Below are positions 43,001-52,588 of a stretch of DNA of 53,820 bases, piece after piece. The position numbers were made by a program, and so were the translations under genes. Below the pieces are notes generated by a model. The model did no database searches and was not told the DNA's origin. It was given only the letters and a program-made list of their open reading frames with translations. The DNA comes from DAOOOW01 sp035387885 (lineage in GTDB: Bacteria > Patescibacteriota > Patescibacteriia > UBA2196), in assembly GCA_035387885.1 (NCBI GenBank), contig DAOOOW010000005.1, forward strand, positions 1 to 53,820, given 5' to 3'. Position 1 is the stretch's first letter. Each line of letters opens with the position of its first letter.

Positions 43001-43356
43001 GCATTTTTGTTTAAAGTAGTGCCAAAAGCAATCACCAACATCATAATCACAATACCCAAATTGGCCAAATCTCTAATAATCACCCAGCCTGTAGTTACAA
43101 TATCAGCCTCTACAAATTCATTAAAACTGCAAACTTTAATTAAGATACTAATGGCGATTAAAAGTAATTGCCCAAAAACATAAACTAAAATATGCACCAA
43201 CCAACTAGTCAACCAAACAACCATGGTGGCCACACCATCATAATTATCATCTACTGCCAAAACATTCTTGGCTAAAAAAAAGCTACCACCTGTCAAAACA
43301 ACAGCTAGAATAATTAAAACATTTTTTTTAGTGAAAATTTTTTTTAAATAATCCAT
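40069..43356 (-). CDS. VirB6/TrbL-like channel protein with a C-terminal HExxH metallopeptidase-like domain
   Basis: 1,095 residues. The first 350 hold a signal-like helix and about seven membrane segments (VATMVVWLTSWLVHILVYVF, IVIMMLVIAFGTT, LIMGMVMLAVALGVVLTMAL, RRIVAFWMLLIMSPIYFVAD, YLITIILFLFTMSLA), typical of the VirB6/TrbL polytopic channel subunit. A basic region follows at 355-500, then a long soluble part. At 866-876 is VIRHEEAHDMM, a zinc-binding HExxH (H870, E871, H874), followed about 48 residues later by RLEEYAADVMGRR, whose Glu (E922/E923) could be the third ligand of a gluzincin. A coiled tail at 1000-1095 ends FVAK. The membrane part fixes it as a T4SS component; the peptidase assignment rests on motif spacing only. 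Confidence 0.8.
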   Translation of the reverse strand: MDYLKKIFTKKNVLIILAVVLTGGSFFLAKNVLAVDDNYDGVATMVVWLTSWLVHILVYVFGQLLLIAISILIKVCSFNEFVEADIVTTGWVIIRDLANLGIVIMMLVIAFGTTLNKNAYKYQTMLPKLLVSAILINFSKEITGLLISLSQYLMMYFVHAFENIAAGNITYGLGIDDMLSVRKAVRSAGGGAEINDWNVLGALIMGMVMLAVALGVVLTMALMLLRRIVAFWMLLIMSPIYFVADLIPPAKEYASQWKKELTDNLVKGPTLAFMFWLSMTVLSKITDQNRIINLQMQSEKAASGGALSTTDYAFFASKMSSPQRVFDYLITIILFLFTMSLAKKAGGMAGKFAGAYSGRLEKVGKWFQKKGSNMVTGTVKAPFKAAGFGINAGLRRIPTTAPVVGLVGAMARDSYRKKQKEKLDKRISRLKKMGLGGEQSAEWLANNLPNGGRNRLIRGANGVLFNRTRRAAERISANSRASRAMAGQYNNNAVGGGGVTGGRSAWEMTSPGGIYSTSEGIRGTFRGALSQLNNDAVSNLRAAGTAGNIDQDLTLALQRALASYRHGGGNFNAVLNDLESAVDTIATGHSLPATSTIGPDQVVYSRTNMNNLIQHDATKKAFEEFKLRPENQGLGEEELKQKFFTSDGARQAYRQGNGDARRFVNEAVTQGVNTSQLGELGVQNLSVQSGQAQFQEPTEMPSPEQLRATFERTEEEIRRLAEATHEGVTVGQYGRREGENILAVGFDELNEYMNRNNLGHITGLEDGTSEGVMIENVEQVRQGLAGMIGEQLTTLRNATTNEEKVEALKSFGIQTDANNKNLDNLINRADAKATAALNKLEKEKDLVNDEGLVLVNKNRVSGTAREVIRHEEAHDMMSHNDEDGEIRRDLADSLSQEMRTRIDSHLQGRSDYNQLDGTQRLEEYAADVMGRRVQDPEFVQLLADSGLLNRTGGVPGGEAISTINVQGINVAPEVQGMIDNSVLENIRNILEQHQSTQEIQLENQVDTATKNEEEWKQIRKSIESLSVELGKTGTNLGAMSENVKSGFNQARQQIDYLNQILPKVNATPLERKAAMEQAKLSNQQLKAILKGFVAK

Positions 43357-43366
43357 TAATATTTTT

Positions 43367-46300
43367 TTATTCTATAGTTATAGTGCCATCAAAAGGTTCC
43401 CAAGTGTTTGTATTGGTGCACATTCCGTTTGCATCACAATTACTAATGCTATTGGCCGGACATCTGTTCGTGGCTGTACCATTATTACACCAGCCCCAAT
43501 TATCTTGAATTTGAATTTTAGGTATATAGGTGCAAGAATCTTCTTGACATGAATAGGAGTGAAATAAAGTTATGTCTTTGTTATTGGGATCAATTTTTAA
43601 ATTATTAACTTGGCTAATTGGCGTGCCATCACCCCAATCAATTCTATAAGCTACTAAGGGCAAATGATTTAAATCTACCACTGCTCTAAAAGTTAATTTT
43701 ACTTTTTGTAAATTAGTAATAGTAATGCCTGCCTTGTTATTTTTGCCATTAACCTCGATGCTAGCTAAAGTTGGTTTATTGGCTAGATAAATGGCATCCT
43801 TGGTAATATCCCAACCATAACCAGGATTAGCTTTTGATTCTACATAACCGTCAGCAGTCCACCTCCAAATGCGATATGATTTAGCAAATAAATTTTGTAA
43901 AATTTCTTGGCCTTTGGCAAAGCCTCCAGCAAGATTATTAATAGCTTGTGTGCCTAAATTAATACCCATACAAATACCACTTCCACTGCCATCATAGGAG
44001 TAGCCACAATCTAGCGAAGAATTACAAGTTGTACCCAATTTTTCTGCTTCACCAGAAATACATTGCGCTTTGCCAATTTTTAATGATTTATTAGTAATAC
44101 CACACTCTCCCCATTGTATTTGCATAGAAGTATCTAAATAGTTACAATCCCGAGCTTCTGTACATGGGTTATCTTTCTTAGTGCCAGTCAAACAATATTT
44201 TTGTATTTCACCGTCTACGCCATATGGCGAACCAGCACGCACTTGATATGGTAAATCAAAACCAATTTCTGTTTCTGCCGGCATAACATACAACGGATTA
44301 AACCAAGTACCAGGATCTGTAACATCGCCACCAGCTACAGCTGCGCCATATGGTTCGTAATCGCTTTTATAGCCATAACCCAAAATATTACTTTGATTTA
44401 TGCCCCAACCACCTTCTTTAACTCTATTGGCCCAGGCAGCATTTTCTCCATCTGGAGTAACCACTTCAGCCACCACATTACAAACTTCGCGTAAATAAAA
44501 TGAGGTTTTATAACGCACATATCCTGGATTATCACCTGTGTTACACAGGCCACTTTGCAAACCAATAAAATTTCCCTTGTCATCAAAGGTTGCTCTGACT
44601 GCAAAAAAATCTACGCCTTGATTGCCGCACTTTTCGTCATTGTTAATCATACTTGCCTGTGCGCTGGTGCTCCACAAATTATTATCTGGATCAAAATAAT
44701 AGGCAGCATCATGACAGTTTGAACCATTACACATAAAACCTTGCCAATCAGCATCACGATCCAAAACAATAGTTGCCTTAGCATTAGTTTTTTTACTAAA
44801 ACAATTTCTATCATCATCACCTTCTTCACACAAAGGCGTTAAAACTATTCTCTCGATGTCAATTTTTCTTAAATTCTTTTCTTCTGGTGCCAAACTTGTC
44901 CATCTATCACTAGCTCTTTGCCAACCAGCAACAGAAGTAATGATTGTGGGGACATAAGTGCCTGGTACCGTAGCGGTAAATATAGAATCCCTATACATTA
45001 AAGACGCTTTATATTGATCTGCTGTGTTACCAGATCTTGTTAACCTCACATACGGATAGTTACCAGCAGCTTCCACACAATAATATAGTGGTTCTCTACC
45101 AAGATAGCCAGCTGTTTGATTTTTACCAAAAATATCTGTTTCGCCAGGCAAAATATCTACTGGCCACCAATTTAAACACATTTTTTGACTAGTTTCCTGC
45201 TCACTGGTTTGTGGATCTTCTTCCACACAAAAACCTTTCCAGCCACGCAACTGTTTACCGGAAGAATCATTATAATCGCAAGCTACGGCATCTCCGGAAG
45301 GATAAAGCCGACAAGATCGGGCCACAATTTTATAACTTGAAACCTGCAAAACTGCTTTCATGGACACATTATCAACATAAAACTGATCACTATATGCATA
45401 TTCTTTGTCTTTGTCTTTAAAAACACTGACTGCCAAAGTGCCTTCACCAGTAATAGAACCACTGGTTGGGTCCTGAAATTCAGAACCGTATTGATTAGAA
45501 ATTAAAACAATGGTTTGGGGATAACTATTTATACGAACTTTTTGCACTGTACTAAATTGTCTGTCGCCAATTTTTAATTTGACATAAACATCTCTGGCTT
45601 GCCCGCTAGTCCACAGACCCATAGAAATGGCATAAACATAACCTTTAGCTTGAGTAATTGTGCCTAAAGAAATTTCTGCATCAGCCCAGCTCGAAGAACT
45701 TACACCTACTTGAGGTTTAACTACTAATACCTGACTATCAGCTTTATTTTGGATTTCTAAAATAGCATTATTATTACTATCAGCTTGCCAAGGCCAAACA
45801 GACCCAGATTCAAAATCAGCATTAGGAATATAAAGATCTAGGCCAGTTGTTTTCATGTTGGTATAATTATAATAACCATTAATTATTTTATTATCACCCC
45901 AATCCAAACCGACTTTAGCTAAACCTGATAAATTTTCTATAGAGTTCACAGCCAAGGGGTGTTTATAGGTTTGTTCACTGCCACTAACTAAATTCAACAG
46001 ATCTCCACTGGCCACACAATTACCAAATTTATCTTTTTCATCACAAATTCCCAGATCAAAACACAAATTTTCTTTTAAATTTTTTGTATTAACAACTTCC
46101 ACTTCTGAACGACAATAAAGCCATTTATCACAAATTCTATCCGGCTCTACTTTTAAAACAATATTGGAATCAAAACCCAAACCATTTTTAGTAGTAAAGC
46201 TGACACTACCGCTGGCTGTGGCGCCACTCTCATCAGTAGAGCTAACATCACAAGTATAAGATGTGCCACCAGTCAAGCCACCAATTTGAAAAACATGTGA

Positions 46301-47473
46301 GAGAGTTAAATTTGATTCTGAGTAAATATCAGAACCGATGTGGCAATCAACATTGCCATCGGCTTCACCATTATGCGCACCACCAACTGTATTCCAAGAA
46401 ATATTAGCACTGTTATAACTAGGTTTGGCGGTTAAATTTTTAATAATTAATTCATCAGTAACCGCACCCAAAGTAAACTCTACTGGAGCCGTGGCATCAT
46501 CTAATCCTACTAGACGGCTAATAACTGTGTGATTATAGGTGCCTGCAGTTAAACTGCTTAAATTTATTAAGTGTGTAGTAGTTAGAGCTGGTTTACTCAA
46601 GGCTGGATTACCTGCCAGCTCGGTAGTACTCTCTCTATTGGTATCCCAAGTAATTTCTACATCCCAAGTATCATCACTGTTTTTTACAGAATTAACATTT
46701 AAATTGGAAATATTTAAGGCAGCGTTAAAAGCTTTCTTGGGTATGATATTATAATCAGTAGTTGTGGCTGAAAAATTCAAAGTACTGCCTGCGCCATCAT
46801 CTTCAACAGCTAAAATATTACTTAAAGAAATGTCTGTGGTCGTGGTAGCATTATTAATAGTGGCTAGAGCTCTAAAATGTAAAGTCGCTACAGGCAAGAC
46901 ACCTCTAGCTCCTCGGTAATCCAATTCTGGCGCCAAATTACCATCACCATCAAGGCCATTGCCATAGGTGCCTCTAATTAAATTATATGAACCTTCTAAT
47001 TTATTTTTATCTTCAACACCAGATTGGGGAAATTCATCAGTAGTAATCACTGATTCCAGAGATAATAAAGCTGGGTCATATTTAATATGGGCAGCTATGG
47101 CTACAATATCCACACTGGCGCTCTTAAGATAGACATCTATATCAAAAGTGCTATCTTCTTCAAAATTGCCGCCACTAGGATACAAAAACAAAGCACCATT
47201 TTCTATGGGTATAACCAGATCTGTAGGCAATGCCGTAACTCTGTTATCATCTTCGCTAACCATAGACCCCCCTGTATCTTCTGAATCATATTTAATTAAA
47301 GCAGCTAAAGAAAAATAAACTACTCCAGTTAGAGCCAAAATAATAATTAAAATCAAAACAAATTTGTGTTTGGGTCTTAAAAGGGACAACCACATCAAAA
47401 AACGCTGCCACCAATTTGGTTTTTTAACTGGCATAAAATCTTGCCCCTTAATTTCTTGATCTAAATCTGACAT
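43367..47473 (-). CDS. large membrane-anchored surface protein with cohesin-type and FN3-like domains
   Basis: 1,368 residues. Membrane anchor at about 37-58 (FVLILIIILALTGVVYFSLA). A cohesin-type domain at about 90-240 has DIVAIAAHIKYDPALLSLES, then GVLPVATLHFRALA. Fibronectin-III-like or Ig-like strands at about 260-430 (ITWDTNRESTTELAG, ISWNTVGGAHNGEAD, GSVSFTTKNGLGFDS) are followed by Cys-rich and carbohydrate-binding-like segments (VLQVSSYKIVARSCRLYPSG near 700) and a PKD-like C-terminal strand set (VAYRIDWGDGTPISQV). It would be displayed outside. It sits 10 bp upstream of the VirB6-like gene. The paired short cohesin protein follows at 47498-48148. Confidence 0.8.
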   Translation of the reverse strand: MSDLDQEIKGQDFMPVKKPNWWQRFLMWLSLLRPKHKFVLILIIILALTGVVYFSLAALIKYDSEDTGGSMVSEDDNRVTALPTDLVIPIENGALFLYPSGGNFEEDSTFDIDVYLKSASVDIVAIAAHIKYDPALLSLESVITTDEFPQSGVEDKNKLEGSYNLIRGTYGNGLDGDGNLAPELDYRGARGVLPVATLHFRALATINNATTTTDISLSNILAVEDDGAGSTLNFSATTTDYNIIPKKAFNAALNISNLNVNSVKNSDDTWDVEITWDTNRESTTELAGNPALSKPALTTTHLINLSSLTAGTYNHTVISRLVGLDDATAPVEFTLGAVTDELIIKNLTAKPSYNSANISWNTVGGAHNGEADGNVDCHIGSDIYSESNLTLSHVFQIGGLTGGTSYTCDVSSTDESGATASGSVSFTTKNGLGFDSNIVLKVEPDRICDKWLYCRSEVEVVNTKNLKENLCFDLGICDEKDKFGNCVASGDLLNLVSGSEQTYKHPLAVNSIENLSGLAKVGLDWGDNKIINGYYNYTNMKTTGLDLYIPNADFESGSVWPWQADSNNNAILEIQNKADSQVLVVKPQVGVSSSSWADAEISLGTITQAKGYVYAISMGLWTSGQARDVYVKLKIGDRQFSTVQKVRINSYPQTIVLISNQYGSEFQDPTSGSITGEGTLAVSVFKDKDKEYAYSDQFYVDNVSMKAVLQVSSYKIVARSCRLYPSGDAVACDYNDSSGKQLRGWKGFCVEEDPQTSEQETSQKMCLNWWPVDILPGETDIFGKNQTAGYLGREPLYYCVEAAGNYPYVRLTRSGNTADQYKASLMYRDSIFTATVPGTYVPTIITSVAGWQRASDRWTSLAPEEKNLRKIDIERIVLTPLCEEGDDDRNCFSKKTNAKATIVLDRDADWQGFMCNGSNCHDAAYYFDPDNNLWSTSAQASMINNDEKCGNQGVDFFAVRATFDDKGNFIGLQSGLCNTGDNPGYVRYKTSFYLREVCNVVAEVVTPDGENAAWANRVKEGGWGINQSNILGYGYKSDYEPYGAAVAGGDVTDPGTWFNPLYVMPAETEIGFDLPYQVRAGSPYGVDGEIQKYCLTGTKKDNPCTEARDCNYLDTSMQIQWGECGITNKSLKIGKAQCISGEAEKLGTTCNSSLDCGYSYDGSGSGICMGINLGTQAINNLAGGFAKGQEILQNLFAKSYRIWRWTADGYVESKANPGYGWDITKDAIYLANKPTLASIEVNGKNNKAGITITNLQKVKLTFRAVVDLNHLPLVAYRIDWGDGTPISQVNNLKIDPNNKDITLFHSYSCQEDSCTYIPKIQIQDNWGWCNNGTATNRCPANSISNCDANGMCTNTNTWEPFDGTITIE

Positions 47474-47497
47474 AAATATTGCTATGATTTGTTTTTA

Positions 47498-48148
47498 TTA
47501 TTGATCAATTATATTTAATGATAAATTTTTTAAAGCAGTGGTCATTTCCGAACCCAAGCCATCATCTAAAATTAAACGTGATTTTTCTGGCTGGAAACTA
47601 ATAACACTCTGGCCACTCTTTAAGGCTTTAAAGGTTAAAGTTGCCAAAACTCCATCAGTACCAGTATAGCCATTATTAGTATCATCAGGATTGGCATTAC
47701 CAGGAATACCTCTAATAATTTCTACTAAACCAGTATTTTTTTGAGCCCTGATCCCCATAGTTAAAACTGAATTATTCACATCTAAATTTTTTAATTGTAA
47801 AAAATTGGGGTCATAAGCCACATAAGCACTAGCCACCACAATATTAGATTTTTGAGTATCTAATAAAACCTCCACATTTAGTTCTTGGCCACTAGTTACA
47901 GCTGGTGACTTAGTTTTAAAACTTAATCTAGCTGGCCTAGTACTTATTTTTTTAGTCACGCCTTCTGATTCCTCGGTAATCTGGCTGTTTTTTTGCTCTA
48001 AAATATTTTCGGTCTCCTCTTTGTTTTTATCTTTCAAAAATAGCCAAATACCAAAAGCTATAATTAAAACAATTAAAATTACAATTAAAATCCACCACCA
48101 TTTTTTAGGTTGGTAATTATTATTAATTAACATTGGTTCTTCTGTCAT
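47498..48148 (-). CDS. membrane-anchored cohesin-domain protein
   Basis: 216 residues. Membrane segment at about 17-38 (WWWILIVILIVLIIAFGIWL), a charged linker, then one cohesin-type domain at about 70-215: PARLSFKTKSPAVTSGQELN, SAYVAYDPNFLQLKNLD, GVLATLTFKALKSGQSVISF. Cohesins bind dockerins or other surface partners; no dockerin motif was seen in the window. It closely parallels the N-terminal third of the next gene (43367-47473) and may have arisen with it by duplication. Confidence 0.85.
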   Translation of the reverse strand: MTEEPMLINNNYQPKKWWWILIVILIVLIIAFGIWLFLKDKNKEETENILEQKNSQITEESEGVTKKISTRPARLSFKTKSPAVTSGQELNVEVLLDTQKSNIVVASAYVAYDPNFLQLKNLDVNNSVLTMGIRAQKNTGLVEIIRGIPGNANPDDTNNGYTGTDGVLATLTFKALKSGQSVISFQPEKSRLILDDGLGSEMTTALKNLSLNIIDQ

Positions 48149-48169
48149 ATGGTTTTATAGAGTTAATTA

Positions 48170-51100
48170 TTAATCTGTGGTATTGGTATAAACACAAGAT
48201 TCGCCGCTAGGACAATCGGCATTAACCTCACAAGAAGTGTGGCTATCCTGGCAAACTTTGCCGCTTCTAATATATTTATTTTCATTAGCTGTATCATTAA
48301 AAGCAGCGCAACCATTATTGGGGTTAACATTTGTTTCCGAACAAGCCTCAACATTTTTATAATAATAATAATTGCAAACATTTTTTTCAATTACTTCTTC
48401 GGAATATTTTTGCGCATAATTAATTAAGCTATTGTCACAATCTTTGGGATTTTGCGGATCTTGATATTCTCGACAACCCGAACTATTATCTGTGCACATA
48501 CCCACCCAGCTAGTACACAGTCCTGGCATGCCTGGCAAAGCCAAATTGGTGCAATCAGCATTTTCTTCGCAATTATTCGTGCCGTCAATTGGTCTACCCC
48601 CCAAACAATGCTTTTCAGATAAAGGAGATTCGTCAAATCTGTTGCACAATTCATTAGTACCACTTTTAAACCATTCATTATTTTTAAACTCACAAGTAAA
48701 AAAGGTGGGGTTTTGAAAATTATAGGCTCCTTCGTTATAACTTTGACAAAAAACTTCATCAGCCAAACATTGCTCTAAATCCGCTTGTTCAGGATTAATT
48801 TTTTTATAAACATTGGTAAAACTGTATTTTTGTGGGTCTTCTCTAGTGGGTGTAATTAAACCAAGCTTAGTACAACCAAGATCAGTGGCAGCGCATTTAA
48901 ATTTATCATTAGGCACTAAATAACTTTTTTCATAATTAGCAACTTGGGTTAAATAATTATTAGTTTTAATTACTTCTTCGCAACCAACCACATCCTCGAA
49001 ACAAAAACTATTAAAACTCTTCAAATTGACATCTTGCTTATTGCTATCCCGATAAGACTCGCATCCAACTTGAGCGCCAACTGTAGGCAAATCACAAATA
49101 GCCGGAACTTCCCAAGAATCTTTGATTAAATAAATTTTATCCATGCGTTTCAAAATAATATTATCTACATAACCACTACCACTAATCACAATTTTTTTAT
49201 TCAAAGTTTCTGCTGCTGTTAAACCCAAATTATTATTAGGCAATTTTAAACTAAAAGGATACCAACTATCATTTAAACTAACACCCTCACTAATTACCTC
49301 TTCACCGCCATCCTGAAATTTAACACTTAAAGTTCCGCTACCTTTAGCCAAAAATTCTATAATATATGTTTGTCCCTCTGCCAAATCTCCTGTATCCAAA
49401 TCATGACTAACTTCTGTAGCTATTTTTAAAGAATAATCATTGCGTTTTAAAGACTCATTAGATATCACTCCGCCAGTCCAATTATCCAAATCTGCGGCTT
49501 TGGTAAACGAACTGCTAATTAATTTTTCATAACTATAACTTTTATTAGATTTATATTCTCGACATAAATTATTACTACTGCCACAAGCTTTATTTTCTGA
49601 AGGTACAGCCAAATAAATACAAGCACCATTTTCCCATCGACCATTAGTCTCAGGATTTTCACAATCTGCTCTATTAGCAATAGTTCTTCGATATGGGTGG
49701 CAATCATCTGTAATAACAATAGTGCTGGAATATAAAATGCGACTAGAATTTAAATCTGTATCAAAAAATTCTCGACAATCTCCGCCTGCTAAATTAACAC
49801 AAGTTTCTCCTTTAATAACTCCGCCTTCTGTCAAAAGTAACCATTTTTTAAGTTGATAACCAGAAGTATCAGAGCCTTCCCAAGTATAATAAATTTTTTG
49901 GTTAGGATCATCAGTATCTGGCTTAACGCATTGTCTTAAATAGGAAAAATATTCAATACCCTCCCCGCCTTTAGCCACTTCATCTAAATTGGTGAATTGA
50001 TCACAACCAGGCGCAGAACAAGTTACACCATTTGCTATTAAACTCACATCGGCGCTACTTTCAAATTGGGTTTTGTCTTGATAATAATTTTTATAACCCA
50101 CACAAACTGCAGGGCATTCATCATTCCAGGTAATGGCCGTGTCTGTCTCATCAGAACAATCTCCAGTAGTTGTAGCTGAACAATCTTTAGACACAATAAC
50201 TGCGGGCACAGACGGATCTTGACTAGATGTTGAGGAATATAATTTACAACTAACATCTGTAGCCGCGCACATTTTAGTATAATTGGCGCATTCCCTAGAA
50301 CCAGAGACGACGCAAATATTTAAATCATCGCGCCAAAAATTTGGGCTCAGACAATCTGTTTTAGTAGTCACACCACTAACTGGCTGACTATAACCTTCAC
50401 AAGCATAATAATCTGGAGCTAATTTTAAATATTTTTTCTCTAAATTACTATAAGTTTGACTAGTAAAAGCTGCTTCTACTTCCGCAGCATCTTTACTAGA
50501 ACTTTTGTAAATTAAACTACAACCATCATTGGAGCTTTGACAAGATTGACTAGCGCTAGTCAGATAAACTCTGTCATCAATTTCTCTATTATCTCTTTCA
50601 TATATGCAAGTCCAGCTATCTTCAGCAAATGGCTTGGCGCTATTAGTGCAATATTCACGGCAACCCGCATTATTAGCATCACAAAGACTATTTAAACCAG
50701 AAACTGTATTTAACAAATAAGAAACCTCACTCGAATTATCATCATCAGCTGTTAAAGTTTGACAGGAAGCATAATATTTATCAGGGCAGATATCGCCTTT
50801 AATATTCCAAACGGGTTTTTCTTCCAAACAATAACCATAATCTGTTTCCGCACAACTGCCCCCGCGATCATCTAAACAAGTTTCATAATCAGCGCAATAA
50901 TCTAATCTTTGTAAGGCATAGACCCGATAATTAGGCTCGCAATCCGCTTCGCTTTTGCTACTATCTGAAGCACAATAAGCAAAAAATTTGCTTAAAATTA
51001 CTGGCCCAGCTCCTTCTTTATTGCAACGAGTTATGGGAAATTTTAATAACCAACTAGGATCTACCAAACCTTTATATGGTGAATCCGGATTATCTTGGTT

Positions 51101-52570
51101 AGCAAAATTATCTGTAGCATATTTTAAAGTAAATGTTGATGGGGCACCATCCTCATACCTGCCATAATTATTATAGTATTCAGCTGCCAATTCAAAGCCC
51201 ACTGGAATAATTCTAAATTTTCTTAAAACTAAAAGAGTGCGGTAAGACAGACCACTATTAATGTCTGGTTGGACATCTTTATCTCCATAACCCAAAATCA
51301 ACCGAGGATCTATTAATGGTTTTTGGCCATCTAAACATTCTTCGCGGTATAAATCAGAATTCTGATCATATAAACCCATGGCCTGTCCCAGAGTGCATTT
51401 TTGTTCTATAGCTTGGCGAAATTTATCAGTAATCACCGCATTAAATTGCTGTTCTCCCTGACTAGTCAACTCATCTAAACTCATACCCACATTAAATTTA
51501 TAATCAGGTTCAGCCAATTCGCTAAAAAATAATGCAGCTGCTTGCTTACCACCCAAAGACCAAAAATCACTAACCACTGCCACCCCTTCTGGATTAAAGC
51601 CTTTTTTAAATATTCTTTCCAAATATTTGGAAACTAAAGTATTAGTAAAAGTGCCAATGGCATCAGCCACTGGCGAGCCAGTATAAGTTTCTGCAGCTGT
51701 AAATGTTTTTTGATAAGCCACTTTCATACTTTCCCCAACCAAACCAGCTGGAGTTTTTATAGTGCCAGTAATAGGATTGGTAACAGATTTAAAACCACCT
51801 TCAATAATACGCACCAAATTGTCTTCCTTTTCTTTTTCAACTTTGTAAGTATGAGAACCAGTTCTAAGACTTAGATAGGTGCCCAGTTCATTAGAACTAG
51901 GATTAAAATGATCAGAAAATTTAACCAATTCATTAAAACTTAATTTTCTTAAATCTTTCATGTTTTTCTTAATCTGCACCCAACTACAAGTAGTACCTGT
52001 TTTTGGCTCTGTGGCTTTTTTAGCTGCCACAGTTAAATTTATTTGCACCAGTGGATCCCAGGGCACGCATAAATTTTTGCCCCAAACATTTTTACCCAAA
52101 CGATAAAAAAAATCTCCCACAGCCTCATCACCAACCTTTTGAAAATATTTAGTCCAACCTTCAGAAATAAATAAAGGTTTCTGGCCTTTATCGCCAGAGG
52201 CAATATAGGTGGCTGTATCATAGGCTACTTTGTTTAAAAAATATCTTAAGGAATTTTTATAAGCAATCTTACCAGCAGTATCCTTGGCTTCTTTTAGATT
52301 ATTTTTTATAGCAGTCCACATTCTACTTAAGGCGGCACTAATATCATCAAAAGGGCCTTTGGGCGATTCAGCCAATGAATCAGTAACCGCAGAACTTACT
52401 TCTTTTCCTGCATTTTTACCTGCTTCTTCAAAAAACTTATCATAGGCTGCTTCTGTATCATAACCATATCCATTTGCACTAACATCTTTGACAATCAACG
52501 CAGAATTTAAAAACACCCCGCTTAAAATTACGGTTAGGAAAAATATGGCAATAAAGAATTTCTTTCTCAT
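48170..52570 (-). CDS. large Cys-rich secreted protein of the T4SS cluster
   Basis: 1,466 residues. Signal peptide or anchor at 1-32 (FFIAIFFLTVILSGVFLNSA). The first 500 residues are mostly helical with few Cys (RMWTAIKNNLKEAKDTAGKI, DEAVGDFFYRLGKNVWGKNL). From about 570 on the protein is Cys-rich, with a recurring motif C-x(5-9)-[G/D/S/L/F]-C-x-x-[Y/F], seen about 11 times between 637 and 1425 (for example LCDANNAGCREY, MCAATDVSCKLY, MCTDNSSGCREY). A lectin- or CBM-like strand set lies near 1060-1160 (GTLSVKFQDGGEEV, YVDNIILKRM). No C-terminal anchor was seen. The domain is not one I recognise; an extracellular or adhesive role stabilised by disulfides is likely. Confidence 0.75.
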   Translation of the reverse strand: MRKKFFIAIFFLTVILSGVFLNSALIVKDVSANGYGYDTEAAYDKFFEEAGKNAGKEVSSAVTDSLAESPKGPFDDISAALSRMWTAIKNNLKEAKDTAGKIAYKNSLRYFLNKVAYDTATYIASGDKGQKPLFISEGWTKYFQKVGDEAVGDFFYRLGKNVWGKNLCVPWDPLVQINLTVAAKKATEPKTGTTCSWVQIKKNMKDLRKLSFNELVKFSDHFNPSSNELGTYLSLRTGSHTYKVEKEKEDNLVRIIEGGFKSVTNPITGTIKTPAGLVGESMKVAYQKTFTAAETYTGSPVADAIGTFTNTLVSKYLERIFKKGFNPEGVAVVSDFWSLGGKQAAALFFSELAEPDYKFNVGMSLDELTSQGEQQFNAVITDKFRQAIEQKCTLGQAMGLYDQNSDLYREECLDGQKPLIDPRLILGYGDKDVQPDINSGLSYRTLLVLRKFRIIPVGFELAAEYYNNYGRYEDGAPSTFTLKYATDNFANQDNPDSPYKGLVDPSWLLKFPITRCNKEGAGPVILSKFFAYCASDSSKSEADCEPNYRVYALQRLDYCADYETCLDDRGGSCAETDYGYCLEEKPVWNIKGDICPDKYYASCQTLTADDDNSSEVSYLLNTVSGLNSLCDANNAGCREYCTNSAKPFAEDSWTCIYERDNREIDDRVYLTSASQSCQSSNDGCSLIYKSSSKDAAEVEAAFTSQTYSNLEKKYLKLAPDYYACEGYSQPVSGVTTKTDCLSPNFWRDDLNICVVSGSRECANYTKMCAATDVSCKLYSSTSSQDPSVPAVIVSKDCSATTTGDCSDETDTAITWNDECPAVCVGYKNYYQDKTQFESSADVSLIANGVTCSAPGCDQFTNLDEVAKGGEGIEYFSYLRQCVKPDTDDPNQKIYYTWEGSDTSGYQLKKWLLLTEGGVIKGETCVNLAGGDCREFFDTDLNSSRILYSSTIVITDDCHPYRRTIANRADCENPETNGRWENGACIYLAVPSENKACGSSNNLCREYKSNKSYSYEKLISSSFTKAADLDNWTGGVISNESLKRNDYSLKIATEVSHDLDTGDLAEGQTYIIEFLAKGSGTLSVKFQDGGEEVISEGVSLNDSWYPFSLKLPNNNLGLTAAETLNKKIVISGSGYVDNIILKRMDKIYLIKDSWEVPAICDLPTVGAQVGCESYRDSNKQDVNLKSFNSFCFEDVVGCEEVIKTNNYLTQVANYEKSYLVPNDKFKCAATDLGCTKLGLITPTREDPQKYSFTNVYKKINPEQADLEQCLADEVFCQSYNEGAYNFQNPTFFTCEFKNNEWFKSGTNELCNRFDESPLSEKHCLGGRPIDGTNNCEENADCTNLALPGMPGLCTSWVGMCTDNSSGCREYQDPQNPKDCDNSLINYAQKYSEEVIEKNVCNYYYYKNVEACSETNVNPNNGCAAFNDTANENKYIRSGKVCQDSHTSCEVNADCPSGESCVYTNTTD

Positions 52571-52588
52571 TTATTTATTAATAAATAA

